From the NCBI RefSeq assembly GCF_003807585.1, contig NZ_RMBX01000005.1:248001-312000 (forward strand): a DNA stretch of 64,000 nt, read 5' to 3'. Below the pieces are notes generated by a model. The model was given only the letters and a program-made list of their open reading frames with translations. It ran no database searches and had not been told where the DNA came from. The DNA comes from Chitinophaga barathri (GTDB lineage: Bacteria; Bacteroidota; Bacteroidia; Chitinophagales; Chitinophagaceae). Position numbers and translations under genes: made by a program. Shown here one piece after another: positions 37,051 through 46,305 of this stretch (its first letter is position 1; each line of letters starts with the position of its first letter).

Positions 37051-38535
37051 TTAAAGGGCCAAGTCCGGGTTTTTCTGAACTTCAGCTAGTGGTAATGGAA
37101 ATTGAAGGTCGCTCTCGGCAAATGCCCGCAGATGATTAGGTGCCTTGTAGCCTATCAGGCTGGTCATATTTCCGCGCTCCACATCAAAGGCTTTTCGTGT
37201 GCGCATCATATCGTACCAGGCCTGGAATTCAAAACAAAGCTCCCAATACCTTTCCTTCAGGATATCGTCTGTTGTTAATGTTACAGGTTTTGCCTCCGCC
37301 GGGAATGCCCGGTGGCGCACGGCGTAATAAGCGTCAATAGCCGTTGCGTCCGATGTAACGCCGCCATCGATGTTACTCTTTGCCTCCGCGCACAAAAGCA
37401 GTACATCGGCATAACGGATCAGCGGGAAGTTGGCGCCGGACCGGCCCGTCTTTTCCGCATCCGCATCCCAGAACTTAAAGATGTAAGGAGCGGGAAAAAA
37501 GATGGTTTCAGCCGGGTTGCCGTACCGCGCGTATTTCGTATAAAAAAATGCCTGTTCCTGTTTGCGGCCGTCGCTGTCGTTATATGAATCGTAAAACGCT
37601 TTTACCGGCGCCATCGCCCCGCCATAAGCGGGCTGTATGGACACGGGCTGATCCGGATAAGGCAGGTATGCGCCGTGTATATTGCTCACCGCCACGGTGG
37701 GGTGGCGCTGCAACATAAAAATATGTTCACGGGTATTCTGCACCGCTGGGTTCCGCAGGTCGCTGTACTGTTCGAACAGGGAAAACTGGTGACTATCGAT
37801 CACCTCCATGGCTTTGTCGTACGCCTTCTGGTAATATGGATTCCCCTTCCGCAAAGGATATCCCGCCATCGTGATGTATACCTTTGCGAGCAACGACTTC
37901 ACCGCCCCAAGGCTGATATGCCCGCTTTGATCCGTCCAGGGGAGGCCGCTGTTCTCGGCGGCCACAAGGTCTTTTACAATCTGCTCATACACCGCTTCTT
38001 TGGACGAACGGCGGATCCTCACATCATTCAGATCTTTTGTGGTAACCAGCTTCAGCGGTATGTCGCCAAACAGCCGCACCGCCTGAAAATAATACCATGC
38101 CCGCAGGAAATAAGCCTGGCCGAGATATCGTTGTTTTGTCACTTCATCCACCAATGTGGTCACGCTTACGCGTTCAATCACGCTGTTGCAGTTTTCCACT
38201 GAATAATAAGTAGCGTTCCACCATCCCTGTAATCTCGAATTCGCATCATCCAGCCTGTCCAGCCGCAGGAACTGATCGTCTTCAAAACCGGACGGGCGGG
38301 GCCGCCTGCTGTAACCGGTGATGTACTCCAGTGAATACACGGGGCTTACAGACACACCGATGTTCACCACAAAAGGCGTAGCAAGGCCTTCGTACGTACC
38401 ATTCACCGCTGCGCTTACCTGTTCGGGCGTTTTATAATAATGCGTCAGGTTAAGCGAACCGGAGGGCTCCTCTTCCAGGAATTTATTGCAGGATGTAATG
38501 GCTGCTATGATCAGCAGCATAACCACTCGTTTCAT
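37051..38535 (-). CDS. SusD/RagB-family surface lipoprotein
   Basis: A 494 aa SusD-like lipoprotein with acylated cysteine at about residue 16 (IIAAITSC, then NKFLEEEPSG). Core blocks are QAYFLRAWYYFQAVRLFGDI and the C-terminal ERYWELCFEFQAWYDMMRTR. It ends FPLPLAEVQKNPDLAL, slightly different from the usual NPGW. It follows the STN-SusC by 16 bp and precedes the GH38-like gene by 7 bp, in canonical order. Expected to bind mannose-containing oligosaccharides at the cell surface. Confidence 0.95.
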   Translation of the reverse strand: MKRVVMLLIIAAITSCNKFLEEEPSGSLNLTHYYKTPEQVSAAVNGTYEGLATPFVVNIGVSVSPVYSLEYITGYSRRPRPSGFEDDQFLRLDRLDDANSRLQGWWNATYYSVENCNSVIERVSVTTLVDEVTKQRYLGQAYFLRAWYYFQAVRLFGDIPLKLVTTKDLNDVRIRRSSKEAVYEQIVKDLVAAENSGLPWTDQSGHISLGAVKSLLAKVYITMAGYPLRKGNPYYQKAYDKAMEVIDSHQFSLFEQYSDLRNPAVQNTREHIFMLQRHPTVAVSNIHGAYLPYPDQPVSIQPAYGGAMAPVKAFYDSYNDSDGRKQEQAFFYTKYARYGNPAETIFFPAPYIFKFWDADAEKTGRSGANFPLIRYADVLLLCAEAKSNIDGGVTSDATAIDAYYAVRHRAFPAEAKPVTLTTDDILKERYWELCFEFQAWYDMMRTRKAFDVERGNMTSLIGYKAPNHLRAFAESDLQFPLPLAEVQKNPDLAL

Positions 38536-38551
38536 ATGTCAATCCCTTTAA

Positions 38552-41500
38552 TCAGAATGTAACGTTTAGTGTGAACGCCAGTGTTTTCGCCTTCGGGTAC
38601 TGGTAGAGGTCCACGCCCTGGTTAAAGTCACCGTCGAAGGAGGATGCTTCCGGGTCGTAGCCTTTATATTTTGTGAACAGGAAATAGTTCTCCGCGTTGA
38701 TGCTGAGCATCGCGGACTTTATATGATACCGTTTCAGCCAGTCTTCCCGCAGGCGGTAACCAAACGTGATGTTGCGCACGCGCAGGAAGGTGCCTTTTTC
38801 TATATTGTAACTGTCCAGTTCGCTGTCAAATCCATCGCCGGGGAGGCGCAACTCCGCGTGCATACCGCCCTGCCGCTGTGGCGTCCATGCATCCAGCAGG
38901 CTGCGGTAACTATTCGTGGAAGGCGCGGGGCTTTCCATGATCAGCCGCGTGAAATTTGCCAGGCTGTGGCCATATATAGCCTGCAGATCCACCCCCAGCG
39001 AAAAATTCCTATACACGACGGTGTTCCCAAGGCTCGCTTCAAAATCAGGCATACCGTTGCCGAGCACCATGCGGTCATTCGCATCTTTTACTTTGTTATT
39101 ATTCAGGTCCGCATATTTCAGGTCACCCGGTTTTCTGCCATAGACGGCGGCCTGCGCCGCTTCATCGGTGCTCCAGGTGCCCAGCCGCTGGTAGCCGTAA
39201 AACTCGTTTAGCGGGCGGCCTTCCATGATCCGGCCTCCCCAGGGATACATGATATCGCCGTTCAGCTCCAGTACGCGGGAGCGGTTCATGGAATAGATCA
39301 TCGAAGTATTCCATGAAAAGTGCCCACGCCGGATATTGCTCGTCACCAGCGATAGTTCAATGCCCCTGTTGCGGATGGACCCGATATTGTCAAAAGCGCC
39401 TTCATAACCGGTGGTAGCCGGAAGAAGTTTGTAATACAACAGGTCTTTGGTTACGCGGTTATAAATATCGCCGGTAAATTGCAGCCTGCCGTCCAGCAGC
39501 GATGCGTCTATGCCCAGGTTCAACTGGTGCGCTTTTTCCCATTTCAGGTTCCTGTTGCCCAATGCTTCCAGTGTGGCCGATGGTTCCACCTGCCCGTTAA
39601 ATACAGCCTGTCCGCTCCTGATTCTGTCCTGCGTTACATAATCCCCGATATCCGCGTTTCCCACGATGCCATAGCTGCCTCTCAGTTTCAGATCGGTGAT
39701 ACCAGGTACGCCCCGGAGAAAAGGTTCCGATGAAATGCGCCAGGCGCCGGAGAAACTCGGGAAATAACCGTACATATTATTGGCGCCGAAACGTGACGAA
39801 CCATCCGCCCGGAATGAAAAACCGAACAGGTACCGGCTGTCGAAGTCATAGTTGAACCGCATGTAATACGAATTCATCGCCGTGTTGCTCATCCCCGATT
39901 GCGGCCGCTGCGGTACAAGGCCCGTCTGCAGGCTGTTGTATGAAAAAAAATCATCAAAAAAACCTTCACTGCCCGCCTGTGTGCTCATATTCGTGAAATA
40001 GTACCAGCTGGCGCCCGCCACGGCGGTGAGTTTATGTTTACCGAACTGGTCGTTCCAGGTCAGGTAATCTTCCGAAGTCCAGGAGCCGGAATTACCATGC
40101 CTGCGCGTAGCAACCCCCTGCTGTGTATCGGAATACCCCCGGATGTCGCGGCCTGAGTAATACAGGTTATAACTGGCGCCGGTCTGGCCGCTGAGGCCCG
40201 CCGTAAACTGCACTTTATTACCCAGGTAAAAAGTAGCCAGCAGGTTCCCCATCGTATACGTGCGGCCCGCGACAGATTTTACTTCCCGCATCAGCCTCAC
40301 CGGGTTTTCGGAATCTTCCGCGCCGGGGTAATCGCCTTTACGTGTATATGAACCATCCGCATACTGTACCGGGAAAAAAGGCAGGAACTCGTATATCTGC
40401 CGCACTGCATTCAGCCCGAATGTATTGATGTCCACGTTGTTTTGTTTAAATGCCCCGCTGTTGATCACCGCCTGCACATGCAGCCATTTTTTCACATCCC
40501 AGCCGACATTCACAAAACCATTCACCTGGCGTGAATAACTGTTGATGAGGATGCCCTGCTGGTCGTTATACGAGAGGTTCACCAAAGCGGTGATCCCGTC
40601 CTTCCCGGCGGACAGTGACAGCGAATGTTCATGCGATACCGCGACGCGGCTTGCTTCTTCCTGCCAGTCGGTGTTGTATTTCGGCGTACCGTCCGCATTA
40701 AAAAGCTCGTCTTTGCGCAGGAACTGCCTTGCCGGATCGAGGTGCGGGGCCGTGCGGCCGGGCAGGTATTCATATTCGCGTTTGAACATTTCCAATGCTT
40801 CATCCGCATCCATCAGGTCCACTTTCCGGGCCAGGGAGCCGAAGCTGAGCGTGTTCCGGAATGAAATGCCCGGGCTGCTCTTCGTTCCTTTTTTGGTGGT
40901 GATCACGATCACGCCGTTGGAACCCCTTGAACCGTAAATTGCCGAGGCAGCGGCATCTTTCAGCACATCTACCGCGGCAACTATGTTAGGATCGATGATC
41001 ATCGGGTCCGCCCCTACAATTCCGTCGATTACGTATAAAGGGCCGTTATAAGCGTTGATGGAGCCGGTCCCCCTGATCTTTACGATAGGGTTTCCCCCTG
41101 GTTTCCCTGAATTCATCATCACGCTCACCCCGGCTATTTTTCCTGCCAGGCCCTGCATGACGTTCATGGTAGTGGCGCGCTCTTTCAGCGTTTCCCCGTT
41201 TACGGTGCCCACTGAAGTAGTGAGTTTTTCCTTGCTGGAAGTACCGTAACCGATCACCACCACTTCTTTGAGGGAAGAATGTTTCGGCAGCAAAGTGATG
41301 TATAAAAGATCTACACTTTCCACCGGCACATCCTGTTCGCAAAAACCGATCAGGCTAAAACGGAGTGTATCCCCGGGGCCCGCGCGGATGCTGAATGCAC
41401 CCGCTTGGTCTGTTGCTATCCGCGTCTGCGAGCTTTTCACGATCACATTCACGCCCGGAAGCGGGTTGGCTTTTGTATCCGTTACCCGGCCGGCCAGCAT

Positions 41501-41881
41501 CCGCACACCCGCATCGCCCGATGAAGGCGGTTCTTTCCGCGTGATGAGGATGTTCCTGCCCCGTTGCTCATATTGCAGGCCGGGCGGCAGGAGTTTCAGC
41601 ACCTGTTCCACGGAAATATTTTTTCTTGCGATCGTCACTTTGCCACTGCCGGCTATTTCCGAAGGGCTATACACAAACCTGAACCTGGTAGCCGCTTCGA
41701 TCTGGTCAAATACTTTGTCCAGCGTCTGGTTCGAAACCTGTATGTTCACCACCGTGCGCCGTAATTCCTCTCCCGCCGTTTGCGCGGCCGCCTGCGGCAT
41801 GTACAGGCAGCACAATGCCAGCACCAGGCAGACGAGCCACCCGGGCCTTATATGCAGGCGCACCACTGTTTTCTCTCCCAT
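38552..41881 (-). CDS. STN-containing SusC-family TonB-dependent transporter/transducer
   Basis: An 1109 aa outer-membrane transporter that also signals. Signal peptide about residues 1-33 (ending PQAAAQ); STN domain about 45-112 (VNIQVSNQTLDKVFDQIEAA, then NISVEQVLKLL); carboxypeptidase-regulatory-like domain about 127-205; TonB box and plug from about 210 (LKEVVVIGYGTSSKEKLT); signature VLKDAAASAIYGSRGSNGVI; barrel ending TLAFTLNVTF. The STN domain explains the extra length relative to the other complete SusC proteins in the window and matches the FecR gene 44 bp upstream. Ligand binding should release the ECF sigma factor and induce the mannoside PUL. Confidence 0.96.
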   Translation of the reverse strand: MGEKTVVRLHIRPGWLVCLVLALCCLYMPQAAAQTAGEELRRTVVNIQVSNQTLDKVFDQIEAATRFRFVYSPSEIAGSGKVTIARKNISVEQVLKLLPPGLQYEQRGRNILITRKEPPSSGDAGVRMLAGRVTDTKANPLPGVNVIVKSSQTRIATDQAGAFSIRAGPGDTLRFSLIGFCEQDVPVESVDLLYITLLPKHSSLKEVVVIGYGTSSKEKLTTSVGTVNGETLKERATTMNVMQGLAGKIAGVSVMMNSGKPGGNPIVKIRGTGSINAYNGPLYVIDGIVGADPMIIDPNIVAAVDVLKDAAASAIYGSRGSNGVIVITTKKGTKSSPGISFRNTLSFGSLARKVDLMDADEALEMFKREYEYLPGRTAPHLDPARQFLRKDELFNADGTPKYNTDWQEEASRVAVSHEHSLSLSAGKDGITALVNLSYNDQQGILINSYSRQVNGFVNVGWDVKKWLHVQAVINSGAFKQNNVDINTFGLNAVRQIYEFLPFFPVQYADGSYTRKGDYPGAEDSENPVRLMREVKSVAGRTYTMGNLLATFYLGNKVQFTAGLSGQTGASYNLYYSGRDIRGYSDTQQGVATRRHGNSGSWTSEDYLTWNDQFGKHKLTAVAGASWYYFTNMSTQAGSEGFFDDFFSYNSLQTGLVPQRPQSGMSNTAMNSYYMRFNYDFDSRYLFGFSFRADGSSRFGANNMYGYFPSFSGAWRISSEPFLRGVPGITDLKLRGSYGIVGNADIGDYVTQDRIRSGQAVFNGQVEPSATLEALGNRNLKWEKAHQLNLGIDASLLDGRLQFTGDIYNRVTKDLLYYKLLPATTGYEGAFDNIGSIRNRGIELSLVTSNIRRGHFSWNTSMIYSMNRSRVLELNGDIMYPWGGRIMEGRPLNEFYGYQRLGTWSTDEAAQAAVYGRKPGDLKYADLNNNKVKDANDRMVLGNGMPDFEASLGNTVVYRNFSLGVDLQAIYGHSLANFTRLIMESPAPSTNSYRSLLDAWTPQRQGGMHAELRLPGDGFDSELDSYNIEKGTFLRVRNITFGYRLREDWLKRYHIKSAMLSINAENYFLFTKYKGYDPEASSFDGDFNQGVDLYQYPKAKTLAFTLNVTF

Positions 41882-41925
41882 AACTTGAAATTATCACTCC
41901 ACACGGATGACTCTATCCGGCTTAT

Positions 41926-42912
41926 CTATTTTGGCTGACCATCGTACACCAGGTATTCATTTTTCCCGGGCTCCTGCCGGTAGCTGAACCCGTAAATATC
42001 ACATAACATCTTCAGTATATCTCCAATCGGTACATTTTCATCGAACCGGGCCGTGAGCAGCGAGTTGGCAATATGCTCCCCGGCAAACCGGATGCGCACG
42101 TCATACCGGCGTTCCAGCTTTTGCGCGATATTGCGGAACATGGCTTTTTTAAATACCAGCTGCCCTTGTCTCCAGGCGCTGAAATCCGCAGCGGCGATAT
42201 CGTTTTTCTCTATTTTCCCGGCTGCCGCCAGGTATACCGCCTGCTGGTTGGCCGCGAGCGTAGTACGGGCGGCCTGGTCGTTGCCCACCGCTACTTTACC
42301 GCTGGCAACCGTGACGGTCACCGTTTCGCCGGGTGTATAGGCGTCAATATTAAAACTGGTGCCCAGTACATTTACATCCAGCGTGCCCGCATGCACCAGG
42401 AAGGGCCGCCCTTGTTGCGGCGTTACTTCAAAATATCCTTCGCCTTCCAGCCAGACCTCGCGGCCTTGCCCTTCAGCATAACGTATTTTACTTTCAAAGT
42501 TCAGCCATACGGCGGTGCCGTCCGGCAATACGATCTTTTTGATGCCACCCCTGCCCGTTTGTTCTGTTAATGTTGCAACAGTAGCCGTTTCCGTCTGTGC
42601 CGAACGGTTGCGGGCGAAATAAAACCCACCGGCGGCCAGCAGCAGGACTACCGAAGCGGCCGCCCACCAATAACGGAGCGGCGCTTTGATGATCTTCACC
42701 GAAGGCGCAGCCTGCTCCACTTCCCGGCTGATGCGCAGGAAAAGCAGTTGCTCCAGGGCGCTGCGCTGTTCGGCGCTCAATTGCTCCGTCAGGCCGGGAT
42801 CGCTTTCGAAAGACCCGTACCAGTCATCTACCTCCCGGATCTCAGCTGCCGTGGCGGTGCCTTCCAGGTATTTATCCAATAATTCTTTTAATCGGGTGTT
42901 GTTCATGTCCAT
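41926..42912 (-). CDS. FecR-family anti-sigma factor
   Basis: A 328 aa membrane anti-sigma factor of the mannoside PUL. N-terminal cytoplasmic region (about residues 1-85), one membrane helix (about 88-105, YWWAAASVVLLLAAGGFYFA), the FecR beta domain (GRGGIKKIVLPDGTAVWLNF, then EVWLEGEGYFEVTPQQGRPF) and a C-terminal DUF4974-like domain (FRNIAQKLERRYDVRIRF). The start at ATG 42912 (or 42906) is preferred; the frame from 42933 begins with a GTG inside a conserved leader block. It lies 70 bp downstream of the sigma gene and 44 bp before SusC. Confidence 0.93.
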   Translation of the reverse strand: MDMNNTRLKELLDKYLEGTATAAEIREVDDWYGSFESDPGLTEQLSAEQRSALEQLLFLRISREVEQAAPSVKIIKAPLRYWWAAASVVLLLAAGGFYFARNRSAQTETATVATLTEQTGRGGIKKIVLPDGTAVWLNFESKIRYAEGQGREVWLEGEGYFEVTPQQGRPFLVHAGTLDVNVLGTSFNIDAYTPGETVTVTVASGKVAVGNDQAARTTLAANQQAVYLAAAGKIEKNDIAAADFSAWRQGQLVFKKAMFRNIAQKLERRYDVRIRFAGEHIANSLLTARFDENVPIGDILKMLCDIYGFSYRQEPGKNEYLVYDGQPK

Positions 42913-42924
42913 AGTCTCTCTAAC

Positions 42925-42956
42925 ATTAGACACCTGAAAAAAGGCCGACCGCTACT
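42925..42956 (-). promoter_or_regulatory. Conserved leader/promoter block before FecR
   Basis: On the minus strand the block runs from TAGCGG through GCCTTTTTTC to AGGTGTCTAAT (42925-42935), just before the FecR start. A closely similar block precedes the disrupted GH92 gene at 45991-46022. A shared block of this kind could be an ECF promoter (GTCTAA resembles ECF -10 elements) or a leader. The assignment is an inference. Confidence 0.5.
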
Positions 42957-42982
42957 GCGCGTCAAAATAGTTTGAAACCCGT

Positions 42983-43582
42983 TCAGCATATAATCATTAA
43001 AGTGACTAGGAACCAGAACACGGTAAAGTTGTATTCTTTAAGGCGCGAACGCAGTATTTTAAGCGCTTTTACCATGTGTTTTTCCACGGTGCTCACCGAA
43101 ATACCCAGTTGCTCCGCAATATGCTGGTACGATAAATGTTTTTTCCGGCTGAGATAAAACACTTCACGGCATTTTTCGGGCATACTGGCGCAGGATTCGT
43201 CGATCTGCTGCTGCAGTTCTTTGAGTTGCAGGCTGCTGACCGCGTCCGGCTGATATGTTTCACCGCCTTTCAGGATATGTTGCTGGTAAGTATTACGCAC
43301 CAGTTCGGAACGCACTGCATTCAGAATTTTATTTTTCAGCGATATGTGCAGGTAATTGCGAAGCGAGGTGTTGAGGGAAATGGTTTCCCGTTTGATATAA
43401 AGATTTACCAGCAGGCTTTGTACAAGCTCCATCGCCGTTTCCTGCACTTTTACGCGCCGGAAGGCCGCATCAAGCAATTCCTGCCAGAAACGTTTGTAGA
43501 TTTCCTCAAACGCGTCTTTATGCCCCTGCTTTACCAGCAGGAACACCTCCTCATCGGTATACGTGGAAAAATCATGTCGCAT
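42983..43582 (-). CDS. ECF-type RNA polymerase sigma-70 factor
   Basis: A 199 aa ECF sigma factor. Region 2 at about residues 20-90 (AFEEIYKRFWQELLDAAFRR, then TAMELVQSLLVNLYIKRE) and region 4 at about 125-180 (SMPEKCREVFYLSRKKHLSY, then GISVSTVEKHMVKALKILR). The C-terminal tail is hydrophobic (FTVFWFLVTLMIIC), suggesting membrane association or a partly degraded end; ECF factors of this group often carry such a tail. It heads the sigma-FecR-SusC-SusD mannoside operon. An 18-bp palindrome (43611-43628) lies 29 bp upstream of its ATG. Confidence 0.94.
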   Translation of the reverse strand: MRHDFSTYTDEEVFLLVKQGHKDAFEEIYKRFWQELLDAAFRRVKVQETAMELVQSLLVNLYIKRETISLNTSLRNYLHISLKNKILNAVRSELVRNTYQQHILKGGETYQPDAVSSLQLKELQQQIDESCASMPEKCREVFYLSRKKHLSYQHIAEQLGISVSTVEKHMVKALKILRSRLKEYNFTVFWFLVTLMIIC

Positions 43583-43610
43583 TGGTGGAATTCGAACTGA
43601 CAGCTAATTT

Positions 43611-43628
43611 AATCGTTTCAAAACGATT
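43611..43628. promoter_or_regulatory. 18-bp palindrome upstream of the ECF sigma gene
   Basis: AATCGTTT-CA-AAACGATT, perfect 8-bp arms with a 2-bp centre, between the disrupted GH92 gene and the sigma gene. It could be an operator for the sigma gene or, read on the plus strand with the following TTCTT, a weak terminator. Nothing decides between these. Confidence 0.4.
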
Positions 43629-43679
43629 TTCTTAGCGTTGGCCCGATTTTATGCACGGCGCGCTTTTTACCCGTCTTTA

Positions 43680-45968
43680 TTACGGCCTGCTTACCGAAAA
43701 AGGCTTGTCCGCATCCGCTATACCCCGGCTGGTAGCGGGTTTATTCCCCATTTCCAGCAGCAGGGTGCCGCCGCCCGCAATATCCGCGTGCCGCAGCCAG
43801 TTGTGCGGCCAGGGCCTGCCATTGAGGGTTGCCGACTGGATATACACGTTTTCCGGGCTGTTGTTTCGCGCTTCCACCACGAATTTTTTCCCGTCTTCGA
43901 GGGTAACGGTCACTTTAGGGAACAGTGGGCTGCCGATCACGTACTGGTCCGTACCGGGGCAGACGCTGTAAAAACCCAGCGCGCTCATCACGTACCAGGA
44001 CGACATTTGCCCCTGGTCTTCATCACCCGGGTAACCGTTTTCGCTGGCGTTATACAATTTATTCATCACATTCCGGGCATGCGCCTGTGTTTTCCAGGGC
44101 TGGCCGGCGTAGTTGTAGAGGTAGATCATATGCTGTACGGGCTGATTGCCATGCGCGTACTGGCCCATATCCGCATTCACCATTTCAGTCATTTCATGGA
44201 TCATTTGTTTGTAATAACCCACGTTCACCTTATTCGGCGCGCTGAATACGGAATCCAGCTTCGTGATAAAACGGTCGTCCCCGCCCATGATATCGATGAG
44301 GCCCTGTGTATCGTGGAAAACAGACCATTGCCAATGCCAGGCGTTGCCTTCGGTATAGGGGCCGCCCCATTCGTAGGAATCGAAGTTTTCCAGCCATTCC
44401 CCGTTCAGTTTGCGGCCGCGCATAAAGCCGGTGATGCTGTCGTACTGGTTTTTGTAGTTGAACATCGTGCGACTGAAGATATTTTGATAGAAGTCATTGC
44501 CGGTCAGCTTCGCCAGCTGGTAGCCGCAGAAGTCGTCGTATGCATATTCGAGTGTTTGCGAGGTACTGCCGTGGGATTCTGGGAAACTCACGTAACCGAG
44601 CTGGTAATATTCTTTCCAGCCCGCGCGGCCATTAGCACCGCCCCATGGGCCTTTGTTCATCGCTTCATGAAAATACGCGTCTAATGCTTTTTTCGGATCA
44701 AAGGTGCGGATGCCTTTCACCCATGCATCCGCCAGCAGGGAGATAGCATGATTGCCGAGCATACCGCCCGTTTCTCCCGGGAAAGACCAGGCCGGGAACC
44801 AGCCGCATTGCTGCTGCGCATCCAGCAGCGCCTGCATATAACGGCCTTCCATGGTGGGATGCAGGATGGTATTGAGCGGGAACTGCGCACGGAAAGTATC
44901 CCAGAAACCGTTGTCCGTATACATATAACCATTATGCACCTTGCCGTCGTAAGGGCTGAAATAATACGGCTCTCCTTTGCTGTTGTATTCAAAAAACTGG
45001 TGCGAAAAAAGATTAGCCCTGAAAAGACAGGAATAAAAAGTGGCTTTGTCCTTCTCCGATCCGCCTTCTACGAGCACCCTGTTAAAAAGCGTACTCCATA
45101 TTTTGTTCGCCGCGTCCTTCGTCTATTCCAGTTTAGTGAAGCCGCCCAGCTCCTGCTTCCAGGTCTGCTCCGCCTGCTCGAGGCTAATGTATGAAGATGC
45201 GACCCTGGCCTGTACTTTCGCCCCGCTGCGGAAACGGATAAATGCCCCGGTGCCTTTGCCTTCGGCGGACAGGTTGCCGTGAGACACCTGGTTGTTCACA
45301 TTTTCCCAGGTGCCGCTGGCCTCAAAGGGCTGATCAAATACGATCACAAAATAGTTTTTAAAGTCTTTCGGTATAAAACGCCCGTTGGTCACGTAGCCGG
45401 TGATCTTCCGTTCTTCGGGAATGATCTTCACGCCACTCAGCGCATTGTATCCATCCAGCACAATGTAGGCAGGGCTTTTGGCGGGGAAGGAAAAACGCAG
45501 GTGTGCGCCTCTTTCGGTGGGAGAGAGTTCTGTGGTCACCTTATTGGCAAAAGTCACTTTGTAATAGTCCGGCCGGGCTATTTCATCCGCATGACTGAAG
45601 GCTGTTGCCCGCTCCTCTTCATTTACTTTCAGCTCCCCGGATACGGGCATCAGGCTGAAAACCGCGTAGTCACCCACCCAGGGGCTGCATTGGTGCACCT
45701 GCTGGAAACCGCGGATGGTTTTGGCTTTGTATTGATATTTCCAGCCATCGCCGTTTTTGCCCGTCTGCGCGGACCAGGCATGCATACCGAAAGGCAGCGC
45801 GGTGGAAGGATGGGTGTTGCCGGCACTGAGCGAGAACTCCGAATTGGTGCCCTGCAGGGTATTGGCATATGCTACGATATCTTTTTGTTGTGCTGTTGCG
45901 TGGAAGGCGGTGCTGCAAACAATCGCTGCAATAAAGTTCCAGGCTTTCATTGTACGTGGTATTGGCAT
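43680..45968 (-). pseudogene. GH92 alpha-mannosidase interrupted by one in-frame TAG
   Basis: Two open frames are the N- and C-terminal parts of one GH92 protein in the same reading frame. The first (45968-45123, 281 codons, signal peptide about residues 1-26) ends GGFTKLE-TAG. Reading on after the TAG (45125-45123) gives TKDAANKIWSTLFNRVLVEG and continues without any frame change to the stop at 43680. The joined protein would be about 762 aa, the normal GH92 length. Family blocks are intact on both sides (GTNSEFSLSAGNTHPSTALP before; GFWDTFRAQFPLN and GDEDQGQMSSWYVM after). So this is a fresh nonsense mutation, a sequencing error, or a read-through codon. It is upstream of the ECF sigma gene and has its own leader block. 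Confidence 0.88.
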
Positions 45969-45990
45969 TGTTTCTTTTGATGTCTTTTAG

Positions 45991-46022
45991 ATTAGACACC
46001 TGGGAGAAGGCATGCCGCTATA
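45991..46022 (-). promoter_or_regulatory. Conserved leader/promoter block before the disrupted GH92 gene
   Basis: On the minus strand TAGCGG, then GCCTTCTCCC, then AGGTGTCTAAT (45991-46001), 22 bp before the ATG at 45968. Aligns without gaps over about 32 nt with the block before FecR (42925-42956), with most positions identical. Suggests that the same ECF sigma factor serves both genes, or that both share a leader element. Confidence 0.5.
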
Positions 46023-46089
46023 GGCGGCAGTGTTTTTTTAAATAAAAAAGCAGCGCGGCCCCGCATAAACCCTTTTACACCCCGTCCTG

Positions 46090-46138
46090 CGGCGGCCCGG
46101 TCCCTGGTAGGATATTAACCGGATCAACTCCTGATCAA
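46090..46138. repeat. Dispersed 49-bp repeat, copy 2
   Basis: Counterpart of 30462-30510, with about 43 of 49 bases identical. It lies about 120-170 bp upstream of the disrupted GH92 start, as copy 1 lies upstream of the SusD at 30222, and in the same orientation relative to the gene. Confidence 0.85.
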
Positions 46139-46175
46139 GCGCACCTCATCTCCACTTCAACTCCACTTTAAGTCT
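46121..46175. repeat. Five 11-bp-phased direct repeats
   Basis: Consecutive 11-mers GGATCAACTCC, TGATCAAGCGC, ACCTCATCTCC, ACTTCAACTCC, ACTTTAAGTCT. Units 1 and 4 share TCAACTCC and unit 3 has TCATCTCC. Within the 337-bp gap 45969-46305, which otherwise holds the leader block, the 49-bp repeat and a small GCCGC/GCGGC hairpin (46013-46029). Confidence 0.75.
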
Positions 46176-46305
46176 GTCGGCATCCATAGCCTGAAGGCTT
46201 CGCTGATGAACCCGGTTAAAAGTCTGCGTAACGAATGATCCGGCTTACCATTTTGTTCGAATTCAGCCGGATTTGCATTAACTTCGGCCCAGAAGAAAAC
46301 AACAT

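Noticed and set aside
46013..46029. Hairpin TGCCGC / GCGGCA followed on the plus strand by a T-run
   Set aside because: Looks like a terminator but no plus-strand gene lies upstream; more likely part of the leader region of the minus-strand GH92 gene.
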